This document shows, in pieces, positions 34,270 to 46,235 of a stretch of DNA of 62,000 nt (position 1 is the first letter of the stretch; the number at the start of each line of letters is the position of its first letter). Both the position numbers and the translations under genes were made by a program. The notes under the pieces are model-generated. The model was not told the origin of the DNA. It did no database searches and saw only the letters and a program-made list of their open reading frames with translations. The DNA comes from Gnetum montanum (Eukaryota; Streptophyta; Gnetopsida; Gnetales; Gnetaceae), in assembly GCA_015680685.1 (NCBI GenBank), contig MNCI01007937.1, forward strand, positions 1,118,007-1,180,006, written 5' to 3'.

Positions 34270-36254
34270 ATTTTTCTAGTCACAACATAAACATTAAGAA
34301 ATCATTGTATACATCATTCTATTATTCTTGTACCTCATCGTACTATCTTTGTATTGTTGTAAGTTGTCAAAGTGTGTTGTACCTCAAGGTACAAGAATCA
34401 GCAAAATTACTTACATCCTTTCCTTGTAATTCTTGTTTCTCTTTTGTTGCCCTAAAAGGTTGATGTGCTTCTTGTGGGAAGGCATCATCCTTAGCTTATT
34501 GGAATCTTGTAGGATTGAGTGTTGGTGTAGTGCCATGACACTTTGGAGTAGACCTCAAGTTGTAAAGGTTGTGGGATCTTGGAAATCACATTCTAAGCTT
34601 GTTGAGACCTTGTGGGTTTGAGTGGATCCATGGCATTGAATCACTTCATAGTGGAGCTTAGGGCTTGTACAAGGTATGGTACCCTTTAAACCACATTTTG
34701 AGAGAAACAAAGTCTAGAGGTGTGCAAGTGATCTATCCTCCAAATGTGGAGTATCCAAGTTGGGAAACCATGTAATTTTTGGTGTGGTTTTTGTGAATGA
34801 TTGATTTTTGTTGGTGAATTTGTTCATCCTCCTTTTCTAAGTTTAATAATCCTTATATGTTGTTTTTTATTGGCTAGAGACGTTGTAAGAAAATTATATT
34901 TTGCAATCTTCATGTTTATTTCTAGAATCTCATGTAGCTTAATTCCTCTCATGGGTATCATATACCTTATTAGGATGAGATTATGATTCTTTATGATGGT
35001 TGATGTTGATGTCTACTTTGATTGATTTGAATGATTATTGAGTTTATGTAAATATTCCTTGGATTATGGTTTATCAACTGATTATCTAACTAAAGTTTTT
35101 GGGTTAGTAATGATTTGACTATATTTTCTAAAGTGATGGGCTATTTTACCCTTCTTAGAACACTAACTTCTGTAGTGTAACTAATGACTAACTAGGAATT
35201 AATGACCTATCTTTAACTATATGTAGCCTAATCACCTAACTTGAAGACCTAAGATAACCAAAAGGAGTTAGATTTAATAGTCCTAGTAATTAAATTATTA
35301 GGCATGGTTAGTCAATCTAGGTTATGATCTTGAAAGAGAAGATTTAAAGTATTACCTAATTATTAGCTATTTAAATAACCAATATGATCTTACCATTGGG
35401 TCCAAAAGGTCAAAAAATATTAGAAAAGATTACGCATATGTTAAAAGTGAACAACGAATGCCTAAGCTATGTTGAATCTAACTTTTGAGGATCTTAAGTC
35501 ATGGTTTAAAGATAAAGAGAAAAAACTAATTTTGGAGTTTTAGAGGGTGGATCATATAGCACAATAGTAGGATCACATAGGACCTAGAAATTATGCATAA
35601 TGGTAGGACCATTAGGATCTAGTTAGTGTACATAGTAGTAGGCCCATGTAGGGCCTAGCTATTACACATGGAAATAGGACTGCCAGGTCACAACCACATT
35701 GGCAGTTGTACCTTGCCATTGCACATCATAGTAGGACCACTAGGACTTGGCCTTACAAGTAGTAACAAATCTACAATTTCTATGGCCAACCCATGCTGGT
35801 AGTGGTTAAGATTTCATCATTCACCTCCTTCCTACCATAGTAGTTGCTAACTTGTAGTCTCTTTCTATTGCATGTGTTATTGCTCCATTTACCTTTCCAC
35901 TATTATCCTTCACCACAATAGTGTCATCAAGGCCCAACCATTATGTGTTGCTACTGTGGTTTATGATTCTAATTAAAAATTACTCTTTTATGTCTTATTA
36001 CATTATTAGTTATGTAGAAACATCATCTTTTTTATGAAGCAACACCATTTCAAAATGGGAACATAATAATAAGCTTCTAAAGTCGATGTTGAATCCAAAG
36101 TGGAGCTTAGAGCTTGTATAGGATGTGGTGCCATTCAAACCATGTTTTCTAAGATATAAAGTCTATAGGTGTGCATGAATTCTACCCTCTGAGTGTGGAT
36201 GTACCCAAGTTGGAAAACTTATTCAACCCTTCTTTCATGTTCTAGATCCACAAG
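34270..36254 (+). repeat. Rearranged 5' LTR region of C1
   Basis: 34290-34530 aligns with the 3' LTR (TTCCTTGT, GGTTGATGTGCTTCTTG and flanks). A segment at 34640-34790 (TTCATAGTGGAGCTTAGGGC onward) is repeated in diverged form at 36090-36220, ending just before the primer site. The roughly 1.3 kb between the copies has no gene and no recognised element. It may be an insertion or LTR sequence not kept in the 3' LTR. Confidence 0.5.
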
Positions 36255-36270
36255 TGGTATCATAGCTTGG
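36255..36270 (+). other. Primer-binding site of C1, initiator tRNA-Met type
   Basis: TGGTATCATAGCTTGG; one change from the very common plant copia site TGGTATCAGAGCTTGG. Confidence 0.85.
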
Positions 36271-36329
36271 TACTCTCAAGTTTATGCTTCAACTTTCAAG
36301 AGTAAACTATGGAGTAGACATCCTACATA

Positions 36330-37960
36330 AAGCCACCAATGTTTGATGGGTTTGATTTTTCTTGATATAAGGCAAGGATGCAAGGCTTCTTCAAGTTGAT
36401 GGAATTTAATATATGGAAGTCAATTCTTGAAGGATACACATCAGTCATCGATAGTGCATCAAAGGCCCTCAAGCCATGGATCAAGTGAACATTTGAAGAA
36501 AGAGATAAGCTTATGTACAACTCTAAAGAAAATAATTAGTTATATTGTACATTATATAAGTTTGAATTCAATAGAATAGCTGGATGTAGAATTGCTAAAG
36601 AAATTTGGAAAACCTTAGAAGCTACCTATGAGGGGACCTCCATTGTCAAATAATTAAAACTTTTGATTTTGCAAAGTGAATATGACAAACTTAAACTAAG
36701 GAAAGGTGAAAAGATTAAAGATTATTTTTCTAGGATGAATGATCTAGTTGTAGTAATTAGGAATACAAGTAAGTACTTGCCTAAAAGTGATGTAATCATA
36801 AAAATGATTAGAACACTACAACTTGAATTTAGACCTAAGGTTACATCTATGGAAGAAATTATAGATTTTTTGGTCTTAAAATTTAAGGAGATTCAAAGTG
36901 CTCTAATTGCTTATGAAATGAATTTCATAAGCAAAGGATTAATAAAATAAAATATTATTACTTTGAAATCAACATTAAATGAGAAGGAATAGCTAAAAAA
37001 TAAATGAATAGTGAGGAAGAAATAGCTCTCATATCAAGAGAGTTAAAAGGCTTTTAGCAAGAAAAGGAAGGAGCTTCAATCAACTAGGATCTAGCCAATC
37101 CAACACCAAAGGTAAAGATAAAGGTAAGAAGTTTTCATATTTAAATTTTGAAGCTTTTTAAATAGAATGTTAGATATGTAATGGAAGAGGCCATGTGGCC
37201 TCTAGATATCCTAGCATTGGTAGGTTGTAATGAAAAGAAAGATTGATGTAGATATGAAAATGACTAACTTCTACACAAGTTAGGATGATGGAGAGCAAAG
37301 TGAAGAAGAGGTGGATGAAACTTTAAAAGATTCACATCTCATCTATATGGCTTTCATAGATGACAATGCTAGCTTATCTAATGATGATGATCAAATGAAA
37401 ACTAATGAAAAAAGGTATGACCTCTTGTGCAATGAACTTCTATCTTTTCAAAACCTTTGTATAAAGTTAAATAAGGAATTAAAAAACAAGGATCAAGATG
37501 CCTCTTTATTAAATATGAAAATTTTATATCTCACAAAAGAACCCATGGACCTAAGGGATGAGCATCAAAAACTACCCCTATCCTATGATCAAATTAAGAA
37601 AGAACTTGCAGATACCAAACTTGTAAATAAGAGGTTGGTAAAAGGAAAATAGTCTCTCCAAATAGTTCTTAAACAAGGAAGAAGTCGAAATGATAAAAGT
37701 GGACTAGGATTCTATAAATAAGAATAAGAATCCACAAAAAATTTATCTAAATAAAAGGCCACTTTAAAAATTAAGGTAGTTACAACATCCAAAAAAAAAG
37801 CAATTCCAAGGTCTAATAAATTTAATCAAAGCAAAAGGGTTCGGTGTTATTATTGTAATAGATTTGGGAATAAGAAATGGGGTTGTAATTTAAATTATTA
37901 TCATATGAACACTTGGACATATCACAAAAATCCTTAGTCTTATCCAAATGTATATAAAAA
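36330..37960 (+). pseudogene. C1 gag (UBN2-type capsid protein)
   Basis: One plus-strand frame broken by stops. It begins KPPMFDGFDFS-stop-YKARM, where the family has a Trp at the stop. It continues with FNIWKSILEGY, IAKEIWKTLEATYEGTS and LRKGEKIKDYFSRMNDLV, the hallmark layout of copia UBN2 gag. A zinc knuckle near 37170 reads ICNGRGHVASRYP, with the last Cys changed to Tyr. An acidic/coiled segment (37311-37652) precedes a second knuckle, CYYCNRFGNKKWGC, near 37845. This would form the element's particle. Confidence 0.8.
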
Positions 37961-38819
37961 TAAAGTCTATGTAAGAAAAAAGAAAAGATAGATAAATAAA
38001 AAGGACAAGTTAGAAAGGTATAGAAAGTTAAAAAGAAGGGAGATAGAAAGTTAAAAAGAAGGGAGATGATAGTATGAGAATCCTTTCCAAAAAAATTGTG
38101 AAAGGGATATAGTCTTTAGAAATAGAAGAAATTTGCATGAGAGGAGGTACTTCAAAAGAGGGATCATATTCTCAAGCACCTTAGGCACCTTCATTTTCTT
38201 CAATAAGAAAGGTAAGTAGAGGTAAGTCTTCAATTCATTTTGAAAATCTCTTAATACTATAATCCTTGGTAGCTAATCCTAAAAATTTTCTTGCTAAGAC
38301 ATCTACCTGAAGACGTCTACCATGATACATCTTCATAAGAATATAGATATCTACTCATAGACATCTACTTTCCTAGTGAGACATCTACTTGGTTTTTGAT
38401 AGATGTAGCATAGATGTCTATCTCTCAAAGAAGACATCTATCTTTTCATAAAAAACCCTCAACAATTGCAATTATATAAATTCAAACCCTCATTTCTACT
38501 TCATTCTTCCACATCCAAGCATAGATGACCAAGGATAGATGACTAGGGCTTCTCCAACAATAGTGAGTTGTGCATTTTTCTTCAAAATCAATGGCTTACA
38601 AAAAGGTCGGAATGTCAAGGCTACCATCCAGAAAAAGCAAAAATTCAAAGGAAGCCTGGTCTAGCATTGCAAGCACACTTTATCTAAAATTTAGATCCAT
38701 TGAGGCCATACATCTATTTGAGCTAACTCAACTATCTCTATTGTCTCTAAACATTCTCTTTGTTTCTAGCATCACCATCAAAAGGAATTGATGGGTTCTT
38801 TCAAGTCTTGAATTAGGTT
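37961..38819. other. C1 spacer with AGACATCT cluster
   Basis: No coding signal. A short direct duplication (GAAAGTTAAAAAGAAGGGAGAT twice around 38024-38066) is present. Five copies of AGACATCT or its complement lie in 38290-38455, the same word that fills the chromovirus U3. Confidence 0.6.
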
Positions 38820-40150
38820 TCATTTCATTTCCATGAATTTTTGTGTGCCTAAAATTCACATAAGAGAATTCTATAGTAATGTTATGATTACAAATGCTTC
38901 CATTGGAGCTTTTACTACCATGGTATGGGGCATGTTAATTGAAGTTTCTCCTCAAGTAGTTAATGCAATTCTTGGGATATCTAGTGTTGATATTTTCAGG
39001 GTTACCATTCATTCCATGAATGAAATTTTCACGAATGGTATGATTCCTATTTTTTAAGATGAATTTTACGATGCTTTGTTTGGGTAGTCAATGTCTCTAC
39101 ATAGGGGAGAATTTATAGGAGTCAGATGACTCTAAATGCTTCCATCCTCTCTCTCATTATTTTATATAATATCATTGTAAAAGAAGTAAGCTATAACTAT
39201 TTTTTGGTAGCCCAAGTATTTGCTCTTTATTGCCTTCTTATAGAACAACCTTTAAACTTGGATCATACTCTCTGCTGAGACATGTTGGGTTTGTTTACCA
39301 ATAATAGAATCTATGGGGCATCCTCACCTCATTAGTTTGCTAATCTGATAGAGAGATGTTTTCATTCCTAAGATGCCTTTACTTCAAGGAAAGAGGAGCC
39401 TTGGTGAGTATTTAGAAAAATGAGCTCCACCCATGCTAAAGATGTAGAACCTAGCACCAGGCCTCAAAAATCAAGAAATAAGGAATTAGCATCACCATCT
39501 TAGGCCTATCCTCAGTTGAGAATGTCTAAACCAAGGTCAAATGAGATTTCCTCTAAAGAAGCTACTTAAGACCTTTGCTTGTACTATTGGGATGATTAGT
39601 AGGAATCTCTCTTACCTTAGTAAGAGAATGGATGTAGTTGGAGTACCTGTTCCTCCTAATGATCAGTAGTTTGTGAAGATTACCACTCCTTCCATATCAG
39701 ACAGTGAGGAGGATTATCTACCCCTACCTAGACACTCAATAGCATCTAGGCATTATTAGGCTTATGACTTAGGAAATGCATCCAATTCAAAGGATCTAGA
39801 TGCACCATTGGCATGTGTCTAGGGAGAGTTTCCTAATCCCATGTAGCTTGGATGTAGTTCTCATCATTAGGACGATGCTCTGAGGATATTTGAATAGTAG
39901 GCCATGGAGAGCATCTTTGGAACTTCTTTCCAATGGAGACTTATCGATCCTATCACTTATCAAAGGAAGGGTGCTTCCTAATCCTCTTAGTAGACTCCAT
40001 TCTAGCAAGAACCACCAAATTCATCTCAATTTGTAGTGAAACTCTATCCATAGAGGGCTCCAATTCAGATACCATCTTAAGACAATGATAACAAGCAATG
40101 TGTCTTCAACTTTAGCACTAGTATTAGTAGTGATGATGATTTTGGATGAT
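38820..40150 (+). pseudogene. C1 extra frame, PTPP-like fragment
   Basis: The plus frame at 38833-39057 reads CVPKIHIREFYSNVMIT, GMLIEVSPQVVNAILGI, then FYDALFG after one stop. The REFYxN...V.G..I...P..VN..LG layout is that of the putative plant transposon protein domain. Downstream to 40150 the frame is full of stops but retains acidic and Ser/Pro-rich stretches. No catalytic motif. N1 has a similar layout in its extra ORF. Confidence 0.45.
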
Positions 40151-40556
40151 GCCATTGAGATGAGTGATTAGAAACCTTGAGTGGTCCCTCCTTTTTGGTG
40201 ATGTTCATAATGGGGAAGAATTTTTGGATAATGGATAGTATACATTTGTAGTTTTGTGGATGGACAACAATAGTATATTATTGCTTATAATTGTAATATG
40301 CTTTTGTATGAACAAATGTTTGTGAACTTTATGCACTTTGTATATAGATTCATCTATGTTACAAAGACAGGATGGTCCTTGGATAGTTTGTGGAAATCTC
40401 TTCTTTCTTTTGAACTTATTATCTTGAGCTCTTATATTTTGACCACAGCGATACCCTTTGGCTACCATTGGAACTTAAACATCTTAAGAGTTTTTATTAT
40501 CTGAAGTTTATGCCATAATATTTACTAATCCATTTTCTTAAGTTTTAGACATCACC

Positions 40557-40570
40557 AAAAAGTGGGAGAT
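40557..40570 (+). other. Polypurine tract of C1
   Basis: AAAAAGTGGGAGAT immediately before the LTR start; typical of plant copia elements, many of which read AAGTGGGAGATTGTTG across this border. Confidence 0.8.
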
Positions 40571-41240
40571 TATTGACCTTTTGGTATGTCAAAAACTCAA
40601 GAAAAATAGAGAAAATAGAATTTTTGTGGTGGATAATATTTTTATAGGACATGAATTAGAACTCCACAATGAGATCTGAGAACTCAAGGAAATGAGATCT
40701 ATGGTGAGATGTCAAAACGAAGATTACATGGGCAAGATGAGAGCATGGATGAAAATCAAGGCTACAAATCAAATGAAGATGCTCCAAGGATTGGCAAGAA
40801 GGAAAATTGATAGAAGAAAGCCTTAGAAGTGAAAGCTCAAAAGTTGAGGAGACATCTCTAAAAAATAGTAGACGTCAATGTTCAAGAGTAGACATCTTCA
40901 TGTAGATGTTCCAACTTTGAAGTAGACATCTACACTAGCCATTTGATAGCCATTGCATAAATTCTAAGGAGTTTTTAAAAATTGACTATAAGAAGATGTC
41001 AAAATCTTGGGAATTGTGTAAGAATTATTAACAAAATATCAATTATTATCTATTCTATGGAATTCTATTCTTTCTATTCATTGTAACATCATTTTCTTGA
41101 TTGTAAGTTGTATTGAGATTCAAGCACAAGGACTTGTAAATTTAGTTACATTCTTTCCTTGTTTCTTTTTCTCTTTCTTGTAGCCTTGTGGGGTTGATGT
41201 GCTTCTTGCAAGAATGCATCCATATTAAGCTTGTTGGAAC
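40571..41240 (+). repeat. 3' LTR of C1
   Basis: Starts TATTGACCTTTTGG (TG mutated to TA). Contains three AGACATCT words at 40850-40935, and from 41030 matches the 5' LTR piece at 34290-34530. The end near 41240 is approximate, since inverted G3-type LTR sequence follows. Confidence 0.65.
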
Positions 41241-41264
41241 TATAGCACTTGGAAAATTCTGTCA

Positions 41265-42600
41265 TTGGAAAATCAAAAAATCCCAAGTGGTGATAGCCTA
41301 ACCTTAAATCTGAAGGGCTTTTGAAAATAGGATCCAAGGTACCCTGGATGGTCTTGTCGATCACCAAGGAACTTACCAAGTGTAAAAAATAAAATAAAAA
41401 CAGGAATGAAATTGTAGGCTCAAAAGAAAATAAATGTAAATAGAATAAAACTTTTAAAAAATTTGCAAACAAACGCATGAAAAATTTATTAACTGAAAGT
41501 GTAAAGTTCAAGAAGTACAGATGACATGCTTAAAGGCACAAGAAGCTAACTTGGATGAAGCTTGAAACCTATTGAAGCTGGGATATTATGTTCTACAGTC
41601 GATCTCCATGGTCTAGGTACTTCCTAGTTCAATACCTTACAACTCCTTGTTGGTTTCTATTCAAGTCTACAACTTTGGTTCCAGATGGTGTAAATAGTGC
41701 TATACACTCGTATTCCAATAGAACTATGCTAGGGATCCTTAATGCTTAGCATAGATTTCAAATGGAATGCAAAAGTAATCAAGGTTGTAAAACAAGGCTA
41801 TGGATTGCACAAATGCTCGTTTGAGGTTGCTCAAAATTGTTGAAGTGTGGAACCTGGATATGATGTTCAATCTTTGGTTTTATAGGCTTTAGGTTAATTT
41901 TATGCTACAAATTACTGTAATGACTACTAATAGCTTGATGTTGGTTGCATGTTTAACAACTATGATTCCAATGTAGTTGACCATTTTTGGTAAGTTTTGA
42001 TGCACTAAGACCATCAAAATCCACCCACAAACTATAAATAGTAAACAAAATTTTGTGACTATGTTGGCCTTCATCCCAACTACACTGGCCTTTGAGGACT
42101 ACGCTAGGATTTATTGAAATCTACTCAAATCATGGTAACTAAACTAGCCAAACTACATCTTCTAGAAATCCATGATAACTATGTTGGCCATGCTACCACC
42201 ACTGAAAGATGTTATGACTACACTAGACATTGTTGAGAATGTTGAAAATCCAACAATAACAACATTAGTTTTGCAACTACATTGAGATTTGTGGTGACTA
42301 TGCTAGGTGTTGTTGAGAAAAATGAAAACCCAATACCATCTACACTAGGGATAGATAATTTTAGTGTAGTTGAGGTTTTACCTCTATAAAAGCCCATGAA
42401 AATGCCAAATTTGGCAATCTCTAAGGCATTGTTAGCCTTTCCAAGCCCATATATAGACATAATAGAAATATTTCCACTTGGGAAGTAAGGTAATAGCAAC
42501 TTATGAGGCATTTTTTAGCCTCCAAAATTCAAAGTGTGCAAGATTGCAGATCAAGGGCTACTAACCTTACATTTACAATGAAATCATGCCTCAAGTTGAG
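41265..42600 (-). repeat. Inverted copy of the G3-type LTR
   Basis: Read on the minus strand this follows G3's LTR piece by piece. 42600-42190 matches 45560-45960 (FMGFYRG versus FMGFCRG in the translated frames). 42060-41900 matches 46120-46230, and 41940-41800 matches 54815-54960, across the point where G2 is inserted in the G3 LTR. 41390-41290 carries the end motif also seen at 55501. Identity is moderate. No coding function is proposed for the frames at 42218-42511 (minus) or 45580-46002 (plus), which are LTR sequence. Confidence 0.65.
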
Positions 42601-42628
42601 TGGTGAAGGTTACAGGTTACAACATATT

Positions 42629-43107
42629 GTAATGACTGAAAACATCGATGGCTAGAATCACCAAGGGATCAACGGACACATAGCCTTAACCCTACCCCCA
42701 CATGAGGGCCTTATTGGAAATAGAGGTGAAGTTCCCTAAATAGTCTTTTCAATCAAATAGGGACTTTATCAGTTACAACCGGGGTGATGGGTACAATTGG
42801 GGGTGGTATGGTTAGCCAAAATGCAAATGCAAGTGATGTAAAATGGTACTAAGTGTCAAAGAGATGTGTAATAACCAAAAATATCAATGGATAGAATCAC
42901 AGAGGGGTCAATGAACACACAACTTTAACCCCACCTCTGCTTGAAAGCCTTATTGGAAACAGAGGTAGAGTGCCCTAAACGGTCTTGTTGATCAAATAGG
43001 GACTTTGCTGGTTGCAACTAAGGTGGTGGGTAGAATCGAGAGGTGGCGTGGTTAGCTAAAATGCAAGTGCAAACAACAAAAAATGGTGCTAAGTGTCAAA
43101 GTGGTGC
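42629..43107. repeat. 239-bp tandem duplication, two diverged copies
   Basis: Copy starts at 42629 (GTAATGACTGAAAACATCG) and 42868 (GTAATAACCAAAAATATC), each running to AAATGGTxCTAAGTGTCAAAG. Roughly four in five bases agree. Each copy contains the reverse of the CCCTxxxTGATxxACAAGACxxT word. Confidence 0.85.
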
Positions 43108-44237
43108 TTCGTGGTGCTAAGTGTAGAGTGTAGTCGTGGAATGGGGGCAAGTGCAGCCAAGGGTTTGGACAAAAATGAGAGTGTCAATCCATGAAGACTA
43201 CTGCCCGAGTGTAGTACAACATGACAACTCATGAAAAAGTGCAAAAAGATAAAATAAAAATGCAATAAAATGCCAAAAATAGGAGAGAGAAATGGAACAC
43301 CACCCCAAATGGGAGTGTAGTTAACTCCAAAAGGGTCTTAGAAGGTACATAGTGTACAACAGGCATAGGGGAAGCATAGTCACAGTCTCAGTGGTGTCGA
43401 GCCATGAAGTTTGGCACTTGTTGTAATGAACCGTGCTTACCAGGTTGGCTGTTGTAGTGTACCATGCAATGTTCTGTAGGGTTGTAACGGGGCTATGGTG
43501 TACCATGCAAGGCTGCAATGTATCCATGGTGTACTATGCGATGCAGGGCTACAACAGGGCTATGATGTACTATACAACGTAGGGATGCCTCTTTGCCAGT
43601 GTGGTGTGCTCTATGTTTTGTTTTCCCATGGAGATAAGTGCCAAGATGGAAAAATGCCAAATGCCAAATGAAAGTGCCAACTGCCCAACTAATGAAAAAT
43701 GGAAGCCCCCCAACCCCTAAAACATTAGGTCATAGGGATATTTATAGGGCTATGGTTAGCCCAAAATGTAGATTGAGCACCACATGGTAGTGTGGTAGGT
43801 GGGACTACGAGAAAAATTTAGAAAATCTTCTAAGTCCAAAGGTGACCAGAAAAAGTTAAAAACATTTTCTAACTTTAGCTGCTACACTCACCCCGTGTTA
43901 TGCATGAGACACGGGACATTACTTAGGAACAAGGCATAGCATGGACACTTAGAAGAATCTAGTAAAAATCACAGTCTTTGTTCTTGCTACACTAGCTATG
44001 CTCTAGAGCATAGCAGGAGGGGTAGCCTTAGGAGTTAAAAAATCTACAAAATGTCTCTTCTATGTTGAGCTAGCTTGATAGCTTCTAGCTTGACATTTAG
44101 GTAAAACTGGCCACTGAGGTGCTAGTTATGCTCTAGAGCATAGTAGGGGCAATGGGAGCATAGCACAACACTTAGAAAATTTTGCAACGATGGTCATTTG
44201 TGTATTGGCTACGCTTGCTATGCTCTAGAGCGTAGTA
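43108..44237. repeat. Low-order repeats and palindromes
   Basis: 43452-43590 contains degenerate repeats of GTGTACCATGCAA-like words at 31-41 bp spacing. A perfect 20-bp palindrome GCTATGCTCTAGAGCATAGC is at 43995-44014. Near-copies lie at 44125-44144 and 44217-44236. No gene was seen; frames here are short. Confidence 0.75.
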
Positions 44238-44420
44238 GAGCATAACAACTATAGTGCCAAAGCATAGTAGCTATAATATCAAGCGTAATAGCTATAGTGC
44301 CAGAGTGTAATAACTATAGTGTCAAGCGTAATAGCTATAGTGCCAGAGCATAGTAGCTATAGTGTCAAGCATAGCAACTACAGTGCTAGAGCATAACAAC
44401 TACAGTGCCAGGCATAGCAC
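44238..44420. repeat. 21/22-bp minisatellite, about 8 units
   Basis: Units of the form AGCATAGTAGCTATAGTGCC alternate between 22 and 21 bp, so the higher-order period is 43 bp. Units differ at a few positions (CATAGTAGC, CGTAATAGC, CATAACAAC). It starts right after the third TCTAGAGC palindrome. Confidence 0.9.
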
Positions 44421-45266
44421 AACACTTAGAAAAATTTCTGTAGCTCGTGTCATCATTTTAATACTTAGCCAAAATTGTAAAAAATTGAATGTTGAAGCTA
44501 ACTACACTCTACTATAGTGGAGAGCATGGTCCCAACACTTAGAAAAATTAGTAGAAAGTGCCATCGTTCTGACACTTAGAAAAATTTTGCAAATCTGGTA
44601 GTTGGAGTTGACTACACTCAACACTTAGAAAAATTTGGGCAAAGTGCCACCATTTTGACACTTAGCCAAATTTTTAGTTAAGATGCTGAGACCCAAAATT
44701 TTTTGGTGTTTCACATATTTTTTCTAGATGGTGTTTCATTGGCCCTCTTTGTTGATGTTTGGAGGATTAACCTGAGAGACATCACAAAGAAATACAAAAC
44801 ATCACTGCAGGTCCATCATTAGCATTTTTCCTTTGTGCTCGATCTTGTAGTATCAAACCATGCTAAAGAGTGCTTGTGATAATGGGATAAGATTATGATG
44901 AGGTGATAAGAGTTGCTAGTTACAATTGTTCATTAGAAAATGGTCATCGTGGTTAATAATAAGTTCAAATGTTAACATCATGGCTATAGTTATGGCATTG
45001 ACATGTTGCATAATCAATTAAGACTTTGTACTTTGTGCTTTAAATTTTTGGTTACCTAGGAATATTTTTGAGGAACAAACACCTTACTCCAAGGTTTCTT
45101 TGGTTTTCTAGCTTCTTGGTAATTTGATTTCCTATTTTTTCTTTCTGGTGAAACCTTCATTGTGTTTCATTAACAAAGCCAAATTTAATTTGGTTTTCCC
45201 ATTGAGTGAGATGCATTACACTCAACGGACTTGATTATTTTCCTGTTAAATAAGATGTGCTACATT
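44421..45266. other. Unassigned repeat-derived DNA
   Basis: Contains ACACTTAGAAAAATTT-type words several times (44415-44660) and 44740-44815, which aligns in reverse with 18050-18125. No open frame of interest. Confidence 0.5.
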
Positions 45267-46235
45267 TGTTGACCTCTTGGTATGTTAAAACCTTAAGGAA
45301 AATGAAGAACAAGGATGTTTGTATGGTTGCTATGTTTATAGGACAAGAACATGAAGACTACAAGGAGAGCCCAAGAAATAACATATAAAAGAACCAACTA
45401 GACACAAGAACCTATTGGACATAAATGCAAACTCTAGGAATAAGAGCTACAAAAGAATGACAAAGTGAAGACTAGAAGAACTTAAGAGAACATTGGACAT
45501 CATAGAAAACATGAAATACCACTAAAATTTCATGTTGCAACCTTCATTTTCTAACTTGGGATAAGGACTAATTGTAAATGTGAGATATGATTCCATGAGG
45601 TACAATATTGCATACTTCAACTTTTGGAAGCCAAAAAAGCTTCAAAATTTATTATTTCCTTGTTTCCCAAGTAGAAATAGGTACCTCATGTCCATATCTA
45701 GGCTTGGGAAGGTTGAAAACACCTTTGGAATGACCAAGAATGACACTTTCATGGGTTTTTGTAGGGGTATAGCCCTAACTATGCTAAAGCCATTTTTAGT
45801 AGTCATTGGAACTACATTTTCAGTAGTCAATGGAACTAGACTTTTAGTAGTCACTAGAACTAAAATTTCAGTAGTCATAGTAGCTACACCTAGTGTAGTC
45901 ACCTCTAAGACCTACCAAAGGTGCAAAATTGGGACTGTTGAAATTTCTAGTTTTCCAACAATACCCAATGTAGTCATTCCAAGTCAACAACAGTTAGTGT
46001 AGACAACATTCTCCACCACTAGGCATGGCACTTTTCAACAAGATCCACCACTTATGTGGTCTTCATTTTCCTTTTCATTTTTCTATCACTTTTTCCATTT
46101 CTAACACCTCTAGCATAGTCACAAAAGCCTATTTACTATTCATAGTAAATGAATGGGTTTTGTAGGTGTAGTCCATTTTAGACTTACCAAAAATAGTAAC
46201 TACACTGATAGTAGTTAGCAAACTACATTGGTAGT
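45267..46235 (+). repeat. G3 5' LTR, first part
   Basis: About 970 bp up to the G2 insertion, with GTAGT at 46231-46235 as the target. The first 90 bases resemble the start of the C1 3' LTR. The stretch 45780-46010 is full of GTAGTCA and TAGTAGT words. Confidence 0.65.

Larger units (their letters stand above)
34270..41240 (+). mobile_element. C1: degenerate copia-type element with gag but no pol
   Basis: It has an initiator-Met primer site at 36255, a UBN2-type gag at 36330-37960 and a polypurine tract plus 3' LTR at 40557-41240. Part of the 5' LTR is at 34290-34530, matching 41030-41235. No protease, integrase, RT or RNase H of copia type occurs between gag and the 3' LTR; a decayed frame of another type occupies 38820-40150. 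The 5' LTR region is rearranged (see 34640-36220). Confidence 0.7.

Noticed and set aside
44238-44420. Regular short repeats considered as a CRISPR array
   Set aside because: Units are contiguous with no unique spacers and the context is a plant retrotransposon region; it is a minisatellite.
45580-46002. 140-codon frame with a relative on the opposite strand at 42218-42511
   Set aside because: Both lie in homologous LTR sequence; the shared translation reflects shared repeat DNA, and the frames lack codon-level conservation.
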